Assembly: GCF_019091085.1 (NCBI RefSeq)
Contig: NZ_JAGXJY010000003.1
Location: 248,001 to 312,000 of the forward strand
Direction: 5' to 3'
DNA length: 64,000 nt
Source of the DNA: Mesorhizobium sp. GbtcB19
GTDB lineage: Bacteria > Pseudomonadota > Alphaproteobacteria > Rhizobiales > Rhizobiaceae
The notes below the pieces were generated by a model, which did not search any database, was not told the DNA's origin, and was given only the letters and a program-made list of their open reading frames with translations. The translations under genes were made by a program, and so were the position numbers. This document shows positions 26,733 to 37,136 of the stretch, one piece after another. How positions within the stretch are numbered: the first letter of the stretch is position 1; each line of letters starts with the position of its first letter.

Positions 26733-27464
26733 TTGACCGATCTTTTGCCTCCGATCCAGACGACGGCCCGCGATGACGCGGTGCTGAAGGCGTTGGCGGG
26801 TTTCGTTCGGCAGGAAGCTCTGGGTCCCGGCGAAAAGCTGCCGACCGAGCGCATCCTCGCCGAGCGTCTCAAGGTCAGCCGCAATACGGTGCGCGAGGCC
26901 CTCACCCGCTGGGAGGGGCTCGGCCTCGTCGAGCGGCGGCAGGGCTCCGGCACCTATCTCAAGGCCGCCGTTTCACCCGATATGCTGCACATGCCGCTGA
27001 CGCTGGCCGGCGGCAATGATTTCGCCGGCCTGATGTCCACGCTGGAGATCCGCCGCGCGCTGGAGGCCGAGGCGGCAGCACTTTGCGCCATTCGCGCCGG
27101 CAAGGCCGAGATCGCCGAGATCGAGCGCAAGCTCGACCTCATGGAAGAGGCCTTCCAGACCCGCGCCGGCATGTCCTCGGACGAGGATTGGGAATTCCAC
27201 CAGGCGGTCTTCCGCGCCTCGGGAAATCCGCTGTTCGAGCAGATCATCGCCGCCATGTACGAGATGTTCCACCGCTTCTGGGAGCATCCGCTCGGCGTGC
27301 GCGATTTCGGCCACGCCAGCTTTCCCTATCACCGCACCATCTTCAATTGCATCGCCGCGCGTGACCCCGACGGCGCCCGCGCCGAGGCGCTGAAGCTCAT
27401 CGCCACCGTCGAGGACGATCTGAAGCGCGGCGCCGCCAACCTCAAACTTTCGGACCGCAGATGA
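26733..27464 (+). CDS. FadR-subfamily GntR transcriptional regulator
   Basis: The protein has 243 residues from a TTG at 26733. A winged HTH (about 15-80, with ILAERLKVSRNTVREALTRW) is followed by an FCD domain with WEFHQAVFRASGNP and FPYHRTIFNCIAARDP, whose Asp/His residues usually bind metal or a carboxylate effector. The stop overlaps the start of the PLP-enzyme gene (ATGA). It therefore heads an operon of lyase plus ABC transporter, presumably as local repressor acting at the TGGTTGGACCA site. Confidence 0.88.
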   Translation: MTDLLPPIQTTARDDAVLKALAGFVRQEALGPGEKLPTERILAERLKVSRNTVREALTRWEGLGLVERRQGSGTYLKAAVSPDMLHMPLTLAGGNDFAGLMSTLEIRRALEAEAAALCAIRAGKAEIAEIERKLDLMEEAFQTRAGMSSDEDWEFHQAVFRASGNPLFEQIIAAMYEMFHRFWEHPLGVRDFGHASFPYHRTIFNCIAARDPDGARAEALKLIATVEDDLKRGAANLKLSDRR

Positions 27465-28663
27465 ACGAGCAGCCCAACACCCTCGATCCGGCTTCGCTGG
27501 CTAGCGACTATCTCGGCGAGGCGGCGACGCTTCTGGCGCATGACGATCCGTTTCCGGGCGGTGCCGTGGTGCCGCCGATCTACCAGACCTCGCTCTTCAC
27601 CTTCGCCAATTACGCCGACATGGCCGACACCTTCGCCGGCAGGAGAAAGCAGCCGATCTATTCGCGCGGCGACAATCCGACGGTGATGGAATTCGAGGCG
27701 CGCGTCGCGGCTTTGGAAGGCGCCGAAGCGGCGCGCGGCTTTTCCAGTGGTATGGCGGCGATCAGCGCCACGCTGCTCGCTTTCGTCGGCGCCGGCGAGC
27801 GCATCCTTGCCGTGCGCAACTGCTATGGCGACGCCTACCGCTTGTTCGAACGCCTCTTCCCGCGCCTCAATATCAAGGTCGACTATGTCGACGGCTCCGA
27901 TCCCGACGCCGTTGCCGCCGCCCTTCCGGGCGCCAAGCTGCTCTACCTCGAAAGCCCGACCTCGATGATGTTCGAGCTGCAGGATATCGCGCATCTTGCC
28001 CGGCTGGCGAAGGAGCAGGGCATCGTCACCACCATCGACAATTCCTGGGCCAGCCCCGTCTTCCAGAAGCCGATCACGCATGGCGTCGATCTGGTGCTGC
28101 ATTCGGCTTCGAAATATCTGGGCGGTCACAGCGACACCGTCGCCGGCGTGGTGGCGGGTTCGGCCGCCCACATCAAGCACATCAACGAGCAGACCTATTC
28201 CCAGCTTGGCGCCAAGCTGTCGCCCTTCGAGGGCTGGCTGCTGCTGCGCGGCCTACGCACCTTGCCGCTCAGGCTGCCGCATCACATGAAAAGCGGGTTG
28301 ATTCTTGCCGAGCGGCTGAAGGCGCATGGCAAGGTCGAGCGGGTCAACCATCCCGCCTATTCCAACCATCCCGGCAAGAAGACGCTTGCCGGCTATGCCG
28401 GGCTGTTCTCCTTCGAGGTCGCCGAGGATGTCGACATCCCGGCCTTCGTCGATGCGCTGAAGCTGTTCCGGATAGGCGTCAGTTGGGGCGGCCATGAAAG
28501 CCTGGTCGTGCCGGCAAAGGCCTCGCTCGAGCAGACCCCGGGCATCAATTCGATGGCGCGCTTCGGCGTCAGCCCCCGAACCATCCGCTTCAATGTCGGA
28601 TTGGAAAATGTCGAGGATCTCTGGACCGACATCGTCCAGGCCTTCGACAAGTCAAAAAAATAA
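27461..28663 (+). CDS. Cys/Met metabolism PLP-dependent lyase
   Basis: This 400-residue fold type I PLP enzyme is of the cystathionine beta/gamma-lyase family. Lys218 in HSASKYLGG should form the Schiff base, Asp193 (TIDNSWASP) should bind the pyridine nitrogen, and SSGMAAISA holds phosphate-binding residues. YSRGDNPTV is the usual Tyr/Arg phosphate clamp from the neighbouring subunit. It could be a C-S lyase or transsulfuration enzyme. Sitting between a FadR regulator and a complete sugar-type transporter, it probably acts on the imported compound or something derived from it. Confidence 0.85.
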   Translation: MNEQPNTLDPASLASDYLGEAATLLAHDDPFPGGAVVPPIYQTSLFTFANYADMADTFAGRRKQPIYSRGDNPTVMEFEARVAALEGAEAARGFSSGMAAISATLLAFVGAGERILAVRNCYGDAYRLFERLFPRLNIKVDYVDGSDPDAVAAALPGAKLLYLESPTSMMFELQDIAHLARLAKEQGIVTTIDNSWASPVFQKPITHGVDLVLHSASKYLGGHSDTVAGVVAGSAAHIKHINEQTYSQLGAKLSPFEGWLLLRGLRTLPLRLPHHMKSGLILAERLKAHGKVERVNHPAYSNHPGKKTLAGYAGLFSFEVAEDVDIPAFVDALKLFRIGVSWGGHESLVVPAKASLEQTPGINSMARFGVSPRTIRFNVGLENVEDLWTDIVQAFDKSKK

Positions 28664-28688
28664 ACGGATCAAAATGGGAGTCCTGAAG

Positions 28689-29966
28689 ATGAAAAGACTG
28701 ACCTTCATGCTTGCCGCCGTCGCCGGCCTGGCGATTTCCGCCAGCGGCGCGCTGGCCGATACCACCATCAAGCTGGTCGAGGTCATCACCAGCCCGCCGC
28801 GCACCGAATTCCTGAAGAAGCAGATCGCCGAATTCGAAAGCGCCAATCCCGGCATCAAGGTCGAGGTGGTTTCGCTGCCCTGGGGCCAGGCCTTCGAAAA
28901 ATTCCTCACCATGGTGCAGGCCGGCGACACGCCCGACGTCGTCGAGATGCCGGAACGCTGGATGGGGCTTTATGCCAACAACGCCCAGCTCGAGGATCTC
29001 GGCCCCTATATGGCCAAGTGGGACGACGCCAAGACGCTGGGCGACCGCGCCAAGCAGTTCGGCTCGACCGTCAACAACACGCAGTTCATGATCCCCTACG
29101 GCTACTATGTGAACGCGCTGTTCTGGAACAAGAAGTTGTTCAAGCAAGCCGGCCTCGACGGCCCGCCCGCTACGCTCGACGAATTCGTCGCCGACTCCAA
29201 GAAGATCTCGGCCATCCCCGGCAAATACGGCTATTGCCTGCGCGGCGGCCCCGGCGCCTTCAACGGCATGCACATGTTCATGAACATCGCCGCGGGCAAG
29301 GGTGGTTACTTCAACGAAGACGGCACCTCGACCATCAATGACGAGGGCTCGGTCAAGGGCCTGCAGATGCTGGCCGACATGTACAAGAACGGCCTGGCGC
29401 CGAAGGACGCCGTGAGCTGGGGCTTCAACGAAACGGTCACCGGCTTCTATTCCGGCACCTGCGCCATGCTCAACCAGGATCCCGACGCGCTGCTCGGCAT
29501 CGCCGACAAGATGAGCGCCGACGACTTCGCCGTGGCGCCGTTGCCCGTCGGCCCGAGCGGCAAATCCTATCCGACGCTGGGCTATGCCGGCTGGGCGATG
29601 TTCGCCAATTCCCAGCACAAGGATGAGGCCTGGAAGCTGATGGCGACGCTTTTGTCACCGAAGGACAATCTGGAATGGGCCAAGGAAGTCGGCGTCGTGC
29701 CGATCCACAACGGCGCCGACCAGGATGCCCATTTCAAGACCGAGCAGTTCAAGGGCTGGTTCACCGAGCTCAGCGACAGCTCCAAATATGAAATGGTGAC
29801 CCCGCCGACCCATCTCGAAAACCTCGGCAACTTCGTCGACCAGGTGGCGATCAAGAATTTTCAGGAAGTGCTGCTCGGCCAGAAGACCGCCAAGGAGGCG
29901 GCTGACGGATGGGCCACGTTCCTGACCAAGGAACAGCAGGACTGGCTGGCCAAGAACAAGAAGTGA
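28689..29966 (+). CDS. ABC transporter substrate-binding protein (family 1)
   Basis: The protein has 425 residues from ATG 28689, with GGGAG eight bases upstream; an ATG at 28674 is less well placed. A signal peptide covers about 1-23 (MKRLTFMLAAVAGLAIS, cleavage after ALA). The mature protein is a CUT1-type solute-binding protein, with TRP-rich ligand loops such as YGYYVNALFWNKKLF and GYAGWAMFANS. It follows the PLP lyase by 25 bp. A palindromic repeat separates it from the permeases. Ligand unknown. Confidence 0.87.
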   Translation: MKRLTFMLAAVAGLAISASGALADTTIKLVEVITSPPRTEFLKKQIAEFESANPGIKVEVVSLPWGQAFEKFLTMVQAGDTPDVVEMPERWMGLYANNAQLEDLGPYMAKWDDAKTLGDRAKQFGSTVNNTQFMIPYGYYVNALFWNKKLFKQAGLDGPPATLDEFVADSKKISAIPGKYGYCLRGGPGAFNGMHMFMNIAAGKGGYFNEDGTSTINDEGSVKGLQMLADMYKNGLAPKDAVSWGFNETVTGFYSGTCAMLNQDPDALLGIADKMSADDFAVAPLPVGPSGKSYPTLGYAGWAMFANSQHKDEAWKLMATLLSPKDNLEWAKEVGVVPIHNGADQDAHFKTEQFKGWFTELSDSSKYEMVTPPTHLENLGNFVDQVAIKNFQEVLLGQKTAKEAADGWATFLTKEQQDWLAKNKK

Positions 29967-29977
29967 CATCTCCTTTC

Positions 29978-30105
29978 CCTTCTCCCCGTTTCACGGGGAG
30001 AAGGTGGCCCGATAGGGCCGGATGAGGGGCAGCGCCATACCTTCGTAAGTTCGCGCCGCCCCTCATCTGCCTGCCGGCATCTTCTCCCCGTAAACGGGGA
30101 GAAGG
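29978..30105. repeat. Mosaic palindromic intergenic element
   Basis: Two copies of one hairpin bracket this element. CCTTCTCCCCGT/ACGGGGAGAAGG (29978-30004, 3-nt loop) is on the left, and CTTCTCCCCGT/ACGGGGAGAAG (30081-30104) is on the right. Between them GATGAGGGGC (30021-30030) pairs with GCCCCTCATC (30058-30067). I recognise this pattern as a family of short palindromic mosaics common between rhizobial genes. Here it lies inside an operon, between the binding-protein gene and the permeases. It could stabilise the upstream mRNA or partly terminate transcription. Confidence 0.8.
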
Positions 30106-30156
30106 ACGCTGTCGCTTACGCCAGCTCCCAATCCACCACCGTAGAGCCAAAGATTC

Positions 30157-31080
30157 ATGACCTACGCAGTGTCCGAAATCCGATCCGCCGCCCGGCCGCG
30201 AAAGCAACGGCTGACGAAGGCCGCGATCGAACCATGGCTCTATCTTTCGCCGGCTATCGTTCTCTTGGTCGTGGTGCTCTTAGTCCCGCTGATCATCGGC
30301 ATCAGCTATTCCTTCCGCAAATTCTCGGCCTTCAAGTCGCAATATGTCGGCCTTGCCCAATACCAGGCGATGCTCTCTGACCAGGTGCTCGGCCAGGCGC
30401 TGGTCAACACGCTGTGGTGGACTGTCGCCAGCCTGTTCTTCCAGTTCTTCCTTGGGCTGGGCCTCGCGCTGCTGCTCGACAAGCCGTTCTACGGGCGCAA
30501 GGTCGTACAGGCGGTGGTGTTCCTGCCTTGGGCGGTGCCGTCCTTCCTCTCGGGCCTCACCTGGGCCTGGCTGTTCAACCCGATCATCGGGCCGCTGCCG
30601 CACTGGTTGTTCGCGCTGGGCTTGAAGGCCGAGCCGACCAATGTGCTTTCCGACCCCGCCACCGCCATGTGGGGGCCGATCGTCGCCAACATCTGGTTCG
30701 GCATCCCTTTCTTCGCCATCACGCTGCTCGCCGCGCTGAAGTCGATCCCATCCGAATTGCATGAAGCCGCGGCTATCGACGGCGCCTCGCCCTGGCAGCG
30801 CTTCACCAAGGTGACGCTGCCCTTCCTGGCGCCGACCATCGTCATCACCGTCATGCTGCGCACCATCTGGATCGCCACCTTCGCCGACCTGATCTTCGTC
30901 ATGACCGAGGGCGGGCCGGCCGGCTCGACCAGCACGGTGCCGGTCTACATCTATGTCAGCGCCTTCAAGTCGCTCGACAAAGGCTATGCCTCGGCGGTGG
31001 CGGTGCTGCTTCTGGTGCTGCTCATCGCCTACGCCATCGGGCTCATCGCCATCCGCCGCACGCTGGTGAGGCACGTCTGA
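30157..31080 (+). CDS. Sugar ABC transporter permease (MalF/UgpA type)
   Basis: This 307-residue protein has six predicted membrane segments, opening with PWLYLSPAIVLLVVVLLVPL. The EAA loop reads LHEAAAIDGASPWQRFTKVT. The ATG directly follows the palindromic repeat region and the stop overlaps the next ATG by one base (TGATG). With the next gene it forms the heterodimeric channel of the importer that includes the binding protein at 28689 and the ATPase at 31932. Confidence 0.88.
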   Translation: MTYAVSEIRSAARPRKQRLTKAAIEPWLYLSPAIVLLVVVLLVPLIIGISYSFRKFSAFKSQYVGLAQYQAMLSDQVLGQALVNTLWWTVASLFFQFFLGLGLALLLDKPFYGRKVVQAVVFLPWAVPSFLSGLTWAWLFNPIIGPLPHWLFALGLKAEPTNVLSDPATAMWGPIVANIWFGIPFFAITLLAALKSIPSELHEAAAIDGASPWQRFTKVTLPFLAPTIVITVMLRTIWIATFADLIFVMTEGGPAGSTSTVPVYIYVSAFKSLDKGYASAVAVLLLVLLIAYAIGLIAIRRTLVRHV

Positions 31081-31928
31081 TGATCGCCGGTCGCTCCACT
31101 TCCTCGCGCCTCATTGGCGGCTTCGGCCTCTACGCGGCAATCGCCGCCTACATGATCTTCGCGCTGTTCCCGATCTTCTGGACGCTGAAGATCTCGGTGA
31201 CGCCGGAACGCCTGCTCTATTCCGAAGGCATCACCTTCTGGCCTTCTGAGACGACGTTTCAGAACTTCGCCACCGTGCTCGAAGCCTCCGACTTCCCGCG
31301 CTATTTCCTGAACAGCGTCATCGTCTCCGTGTCGACGGCCGCGTTTGTCACGGTCATCGCCACGCTCGCCGGCTACGCCATGTCGCGCTTCACTTTCCGC
31401 GGCAAGGCGACCTTGGCGATCCTGTTGCTGCTCACCCAGACCTTTCCGCTGGTCATGGTCATCCCGCCGATCTACCGCATCATGGGCGATCTCGGCCTGA
31501 CCAACAGCCTGATCGGGCTGATCATCATCTACACCGCCTTCAACACCGCCTTCGCCACCTTCCTGATGCAGTCCTTCTTCGACGGCATCCCGAAAGACCT
31601 GGAGGAGGCGGCGATGATCGACGGCTGCACGCGCACCCAGGCGATGCGCCGCGTGATCGTGCCGCTGACCTTGCCCGGCATGGGGGCGACGCTCGGCTTC
31701 GTCTTCACCGCCGCCTGGAGCGAATTGCTGTTCGCGCTGATGCTGATCTCCAGCGACGAGCAGAAGACCTTCGCCGTCGGCCTGCTTACCTTCATCGGCA
31801 AATTCGCCGTCGACTGGGGGCAGATGATGGCGGCCTCCATCCTGGCGCTGATCCCGGTCTGCGTCTTCTTCGCCTTCCTGCAACGCTATCTCGTCACCGG
31901 CCTTACCGCCGGCGCGGTCAAAGGATAA
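31080..31928 (+). CDS. Sugar ABC transporter permease (MalG/UgpE type)
   Basis: The protein has 282 residues and six membrane segments. The EAA loop is LEEAAMIDGCTRTQAMRRVI and the C-terminus is LVTGLTAGAVKG, as expected of MalG-like subunits. It is coupled to the previous permease by a one-base overlap, with the ATPase gene three bases downstream. It is the second half of the membrane channel. Confidence 0.88.
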   Translation: MIAGRSTSSRLIGGFGLYAAIAAYMIFALFPIFWTLKISVTPERLLYSEGITFWPSETTFQNFATVLEASDFPRYFLNSVIVSVSTAAFVTVIATLAGYAMSRFTFRGKATLAILLLLTQTFPLVMVIPPIYRIMGDLGLTNSLIGLIIIYTAFNTAFATFLMQSFFDGIPKDLEEAAMIDGCTRTQAMRRVIVPLTLPGMGATLGFVFTAAWSELLFALMLISSDEQKTFAVGLLTFIGKFAVDWGQMMAASILALIPVCVFFAFLQRYLVTGLTAGAVKG

Positions 31929-31931
31929 AAG

Positions 31932-32999
<1,068 letters not shown>

Positions 33000-33000
33000 G

Positions 33001-33852
33001 TCAGCGCCAGCGGAAGACGTCCAGCGTGTAGTCCGGCCACGCGCCGAACTCTTCGAACAGCCCGGTCAGGTCGCCGGCATCGGCCAATATCCCCGACAGC
33101 ACCAGCGCGGTCGCGACGCCTGCGCCGGTACCGCCGGCTATGTCATGCTCGACACTGTCGCCCACGCAGACTACGTCGCCACGCTCCGGGTTTCCTGCAA
33201 GCGCCAGCGCCGCTTCGTAGATCGCCGGATAAGGCTTGCCGATGCGCGTGACGCTGCCGCCGAGCTGTTGATAAAGGTCGGCAATCTCGCCAGCGCCGAA
33301 GCGCGGCCCGGCCGCGGTCAGCATGATCCGATCCGGGTTGGTGCAGAAGCACGGAACCCGCCGCGCCGCCGCCGGTGCGAGCAGCTCACGATAGTGGTCG
33401 AGGTCGTAGCGGTCGCCCTCGCTCGCGGAAATCAACACCAGATCGACGTCGTTGCCGTCTTTGGCCAGTCTGAACGGCAGGCCCTCTATCGCCGATCGGT
33501 CATCGTCGCGGCTGATCAGCAAGCACTTCGTGCCCAGGCGGAAGTTTCGAGATGCCACCAGCCTGTCGAAGTCGCGCCACGCCACCTCGCCGGATGAGAC
33601 GAAATGGTCCCAGCTTCCCGCTTCGAAACCAAGCTTCAGCAGCCGTCGTTCGTTGGGCTCCGCCCGCTTGCCGGAGTTCGAGATCAGCGCCACCGTCTTG
33701 CCGGCCCGTTTCAGCGCCGACAGCGCTTCGACCGCACCCGGATAAGGCTGCTGCCCGTCATGCAGCACGCCGAACTGGTCGAGCAGGAACACGCCGTAGC
33801 GTTCGGCGAGCGCTGCGACCCCGTCGAGATGCATGGCGTGCTTCGCGCTCAC
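33001..33852 (-). CDS. HAD-superfamily class IIA sugar-phosphatase-like protein
   Basis: The protein has 283 residues from the GTG at 33852, which overlaps the kinase stop (GTGA); an ATG at 33834 is an alternative start six codons in. HAD motif I is LLDQFGVLHDG (nucleophile Asp25), motif II SNSGK, and motif IV CVGDSVEHDIAGG with its acidic pair. The usual second Asp of motif I is Phe, as in the TIGR01459-type group of class IIA HADs. It probably removes phosphate from a sugar phosphate made by the co-transcribed kinase or split by the aldolase; substrate unproven. Confidence 0.8.
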   Translation of the reverse strand: MSAKHAMHLDGVAALAERYGVFLLDQFGVLHDGQQPYPGAVEALSALKRAGKTVALISNSGKRAEPNERRLLKLGFEAGSWDHFVSSGEVAWRDFDRLVASRNFRLGTKCLLISRDDDRSAIEGLPFRLAKDGNDVDLVLISASEGDRYDLDHYRELLAPAAARRVPCFCTNPDRIMLTAAGPRFGAGEIADLYQQLGGSVTRIGKPYPAIYEAALALAGNPERGDVVCVGDSVEHDIAGGTGAGVATALVLSGILADAGDLTGLFEEFGAWPDYTLDVFRWR

Positions 33853-35123
33853 AGCAGTCTCGCCTCTTTTGCGCCCATCAGCGCCAGCCTTGCCGTGCCT
33901 GCCGCTGCCTCGTCGGAGAGCGCGGCTGAGAAGCCGACGCCGAGCTTGCGCCGCCGGATCGCGGTCCACGCGGCATTGGCGGCACCGCCGCCGACGCTGC
34001 GCACCGATGTCAGCCGGGGTGCGCCGAGCTCGGCAAGCCTGCGGTAGCCGAGCGCCTCGATGGCCGCGACGCCTTCCAGCATCGCCTTCAGATAGTCGGC
34101 GTCGGATTGCGGTCGGGGCAGAAGCCGCGGCGGCAGCGCAGGATCGGCAATGGGAAAGCGTTCGCCGGGCGAGCCGAGCGGATAATAGTCGAGGCCCGTT
34201 TCGGTCGCCGGGTCGATCGCCGCGCTCAGCTCGATGATGCGCGCGAGCGAAAAATGCTGGGCGAGCACCTTGCCGCCGGTGTTCGACGCGCCGCCCGCCA
34301 GCCAGGCATCGCCGAGCCGATGACTGTAGATGCCGTAGCGCGGCGCCGAGATCGGCCGGTCGGACAGGATCTTGATGGTCAGCGACGATCCGAGCGCGGT
34401 GACGCCGTCGCCGGCCGCCGCCGCGCCCGTCGCCAGGAAAGAGGCGCAGCCATCCGTCGTGCCGGCGACCACCGCGACATCGCGTGCAAGCCCGAACAAG
34501 TCGGCGCCGGCAGCCGTAAGCCCGCCGGTCACGCTGCCCGGGCGGACGACGGAAGGCAGAAGCTCCATATGCATGCCGGTCGCCGCGATCCATTCCGGCC
34601 AGCGCCGCGCCTCGGCATCGTAGCCGGTCTTCAGGCTGTTGTTCTCGTCGCTGACGTCGAAGCGGCCCGACAATTGTCCGGCGATCCAGTCGGCCTGGTG
34701 CAGTACGACATGGATGCCTGGCAGGCGCTGGAACCAGAGCGCCTTGGCAAGGCCGGAGGTCGCCCCATGCGCGGCGCTGGTTTCCGGCGCGGTGCCGGCG
34801 ATCGCGCTGAGGACCGCTTCTTCTGGAACCTTGTCGTTGTACATCAGCGGCTCGGCCAGCGGCCGTCCGGCGCTATCGACTGGCAGCACGGTGCCAGACG
34901 TGCCGTCGACGGCGATCGCCCGCACCGCGTTGCGGTCGATTTGCGAGAGGAGTTGCCTCAGCGCCGCCTCGACCGCGGCCCACCAGACAGCGGGATCGCG
35001 GCCGTTCACGCCGAAGCGCTCGAGCGGCACGGCGGCGCTCGCGGCGATGGAGAAGTCCGGACGCATCGCGACAGCGCGCGAGCCGGAAGTGCCGATGTCG
35101 ATGCCTACTGCAAGTGGCACCAT
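33849..35123 (-). CDS. FGGY-family carbohydrate kinase (D-ribulokinase-like)
   Basis: The protein has 424 residues. The N-terminal phosphate loop is VGIDIGTSGSRAV, the adenosine-side motif is GSSLTIK, and GTTDGCASFLATGA is the second phosphate region. The sequence SDENNSLKTGYD resembles the D-ribulokinase/xylulokinase-like short FGGY proteins more than glycerol kinases. It is encoded between the aldolase (4-bp gap upstream) and the HAD gene, all on the minus strand. It would phosphorylate a ketose before aldol cleavage. Confidence 0.82.
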   Translation of the reverse strand: MVPLAVGIDIGTSGSRAVAMRPDFSIAASAAVPLERFGVNGRDPAVWWAAVEAALRQLLSQIDRNAVRAIAVDGTSGTVLPVDSAGRPLAEPLMYNDKVPEEAVLSAIAGTAPETSAAHGATSGLAKALWFQRLPGIHVVLHQADWIAGQLSGRFDVSDENNSLKTGYDAEARRWPEWIAATGMHMELLPSVVRPGSVTGGLTAAGADLFGLARDVAVVAGTTDGCASFLATGAAAAGDGVTALGSSLTIKILSDRPISAPRYGIYSHRLGDAWLAGGASNTGGKVLAQHFSLARIIELSAAIDPATETGLDYYPLGSPGERFPIADPALPPRLLPRPQSDADYLKAMLEGVAAIEALGYRRLAELGAPRLTSVRSVGGGAANAAWTAIRRRKLGVGFSAALSDEAAAGTARLALMGAKEARLL

Positions 35124-35127
35124 TCAC

Positions 35128-36168
35128 CTAACCCGCGGCATTGAGTTTCTGGCGATACTGCTCGGCATCCCAGTTGACCAGCTCGTCATTCTCGGCGGCG
35201 GTGAGATAGTTCAATGGAGCCGTACTGTCGATCCGCGCGGTCACGTCGGCAAGGCAGCGCTGCATGGCGTCCGCGCCGGAGCCGGCGTCGCCGCGCATCA
35301 GCACGCCGGCGCCGGGAAAGAGGATCGCGACAGGGTTTGCGCCCAGCCGGGAGGCGACGTCTGCAACCTGCTCGCCCGGCCTTGCCACCACGGAGCCTCG
35401 GCCGAGGAAAATGACGTGGTCCGGATAGAGGCTGCCGGCCTCGGCCATTCGGCAACTGTCCGCGTCGAGCGCCACCGCATGCGCCTCAAGATCCGCCGGC
35501 AACCGGTAGCCGCTGTCGCCGGCAAGCGCCGTCAGCGCCGCGATGTCAGGGGTCGCCGTCTTCCGCGCCGGGCGCGCCAGCAGCGATCTGACCCGGTGCA
35601 GCAGGAGCTCCGCTTCGGCAACGGTCTCCGCCGCGACGACCAGCCCGTGATTGCCGAGGATCAGCACGTCGACCCCGGGCCGGAGGCGCTCGGCAATGCC
35701 CTGGGCAAGTGGCAAGCCCGGCCGACGATAGGGGACATAGGCCCATTCGATGCCCTGGAGACGCCGCCCGGCCTCGGCCTCGCAATCAGTCTGGACAGCA
35801 AGCGAGATCGTGTCGACGCAGTGGACATGCAGCACCACGCGCTGCGACATCAGCGCGTGCACGGTGGTCTCGATCGACGGCCGCAAGCCGCGCGGATTGA
35901 GCGCATCGATGGCGAAGGCTTGCGGCTTGTCGGCGGTCGGATCGCGTCGTTCGACCGCCTCGATGAGCGGGACCATCGCCACCGGCACCATGATGTCGTC
36001 GGTCAGCGCATCCTTCAGCCATGTGCCGGAGGCCTTGATCCACAGCGTGTCGCCGGCCTTCAGCGATGTGTTGCCGCCGGCGGCCTGGGTCAGATGCGGA
36101 TTGGCGCCGATGGCGGCCGAAAGCGCCCGCAAGGCAGCCAGTTCCTGCGCATCAGCTTTGGTCGCCAT
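35128..36168 (-). CDS. Class II aldolase/adducin-domain protein
   Basis: The protein has 346 residues from ATG 36168, preceded by AGGAAG. The N-terminal class II aldolase fold has GGNTSLK and IKASGTWL for phosphate binding, HVHCVD as the first zinc His pair and GNHGLVV as the third His. The C-terminal part resembles the aldolase half of RhaD-type proteins, but without the fused SDR domain. Expected reaction: reversible retro-aldol cleavage of a ketose 1-phosphate to DHAP plus an aldehyde. It is first in a three-gene minus-strand operon. Confidence 0.82.
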   Translation of the reverse strand: MATKADAQELAALRALSAAIGANPHLTQAAGGNTSLKAGDTLWIKASGTWLKDALTDDIMVPVAMVPLIEAVERRDPTADKPQAFAIDALNPRGLRPSIETTVHALMSQRVVLHVHCVDTISLAVQTDCEAEAGRRLQGIEWAYVPYRRPGLPLAQGIAERLRPGVDVLILGNHGLVVAAETVAEAELLLHRVRSLLARPARKTATPDIAALTALAGDSGYRLPADLEAHAVALDADSCRMAEAGSLYPDHVIFLGRGSVVARPGEQVADVASRLGANPVAILFPGAGVLMRGDAGSGADAMQRCLADVTARIDSTAPLNYLTAAENDELVNWDAEQYRQKLNAAG

Positions 36169-36321
36169 GGCGATCTTCCTCCAACGGCTCGGTCGGTCCC
36201 GCACGATCGCGGGAGAATGATTGGTGCTGATATCGCAGATGCGAGCGATCTACGTCAATAGTGATCTAGTATCGTCAAAACCGGCTTGCAATTCGCTTAA
36301 TGTTGAGTAAGTTGCACCAAT

Positions 36322-36338
36322 TGCCATGAAAACTGGCA
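36322..36338. promoter_or_regulatory. Candidate operator in the divergent 36169-36353 region
   Basis: TGCCA at 36322-36326 is mirrored by TGGCA at 36334-36338, with a 7-bp spacer, just upstream of the DeoR gene. The surrounding 36205-36353 region is AT-richer than the genes and must hold promoters for both the aldolase operon (minus) and the DeoR-kinase-transporter operon (plus). A DeoR binding site is likely here, but the match is short. Confidence 0.4.
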
Positions 36339-36353
36339 TTTTGGGAGGAAAGG

Positions 36354-37136
36354 TTGAGCGACTTCAGCCGCCAGCGTCAGATCGTCGAGCTCTTGCGGGA
36401 CCGCCCGTTCGCCTCGGTGCGCGAGCTGCAGGAGCGGCTTGGCGTTTCGGCGGCAACCGTCAGGCGCGACATCGACAAGATCGACGAGGCCGGCGAGGCG
36501 AGAAAGGTCTATGGCGGCATCTCGGCGCTCGACGGCGCCTCGCAGGCCGGCATCGCCTATGCCAGGCCCTATGACGAGAACCGGGATCTGGCGGTCGATG
36601 CCAAACGGCAGATCGCCGCTGTCGCCGCCACCATGGTGCGCGACGGCGACGCCGTCATCGTCCATGGCGGCTCGACCTGCTTCCATCTCGGCGTCAGGCT
36701 TGCCGACCGCAACATCCGCCTGTTTACGAACTCAATGCCGCTCGCGGCCTATCTCAGCGACCATGGCCATTGCAGCCTCACCGTCGCCGGCGGCGATCTG
36801 CACCGCGAGCCCGGCATCATCCATTCGCCTACCCAGGCCGTGCCCTTTTATGCCTCGAAATTCTTTCTCGGCGCGCAGGGCCTTGGCCATGAGGGCGTGC
36901 TGGAATCGCATCCGCTGCTGGTGCGCTCGATCGTCGATCTCAGCCTCTGCGCCGACCAGATCGTGGTGCTGGCCGACAGCCGCAAGCTTTCGATCCATGC
37001 GCGCAATGTCGCGCTGCCGCTGTCGCGCATCGGCACGTTGGTGACCGACGACGGCCTGTCCGACGCCGACGCGCGCATGCTGGAGGACGCCGGCGTCGCT
37101 GTGCGCATCGCCTCGTCTGCGGGAGCCGTCCAGTGA
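36354..37136 (+). CDS. DeoR-family transcriptional regulator
   Basis: This 260-residue protein starts at a TTG (36354) placed right after a strong GGGAGGAAAGG. The N-terminal HTH (SVRELQERLGVSAATVRRDI) is followed by the DeoR sensor domain, which usually binds a phosphorylated sugar (VIVHGGSTCFHLG, VLADSRKLS). Its stop overlaps the GTG of the kinase gene. It most likely represses both divergent ketose operons and is relieved by a sugar phosphate. Confidence 0.9.
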   Translation: MSDFSRQRQIVELLRDRPFASVRELQERLGVSAATVRRDIDKIDEAGEARKVYGGISALDGASQAGIAYARPYDENRDLAVDAKRQIAAVAATMVRDGDAVIVHGGSTCFHLGVRLADRNIRLFTNSMPLAAYLSDHGHCSLTVAGGDLHREPGIIHSPTQAVPFYASKFFLGAQGLGHEGVLESHPLLVRSIVDLSLCADQIVVLADSRKLSIHARNVALPLSRIGTLVTDDGLSDADARMLEDAGVAVRIASSAGAVQ

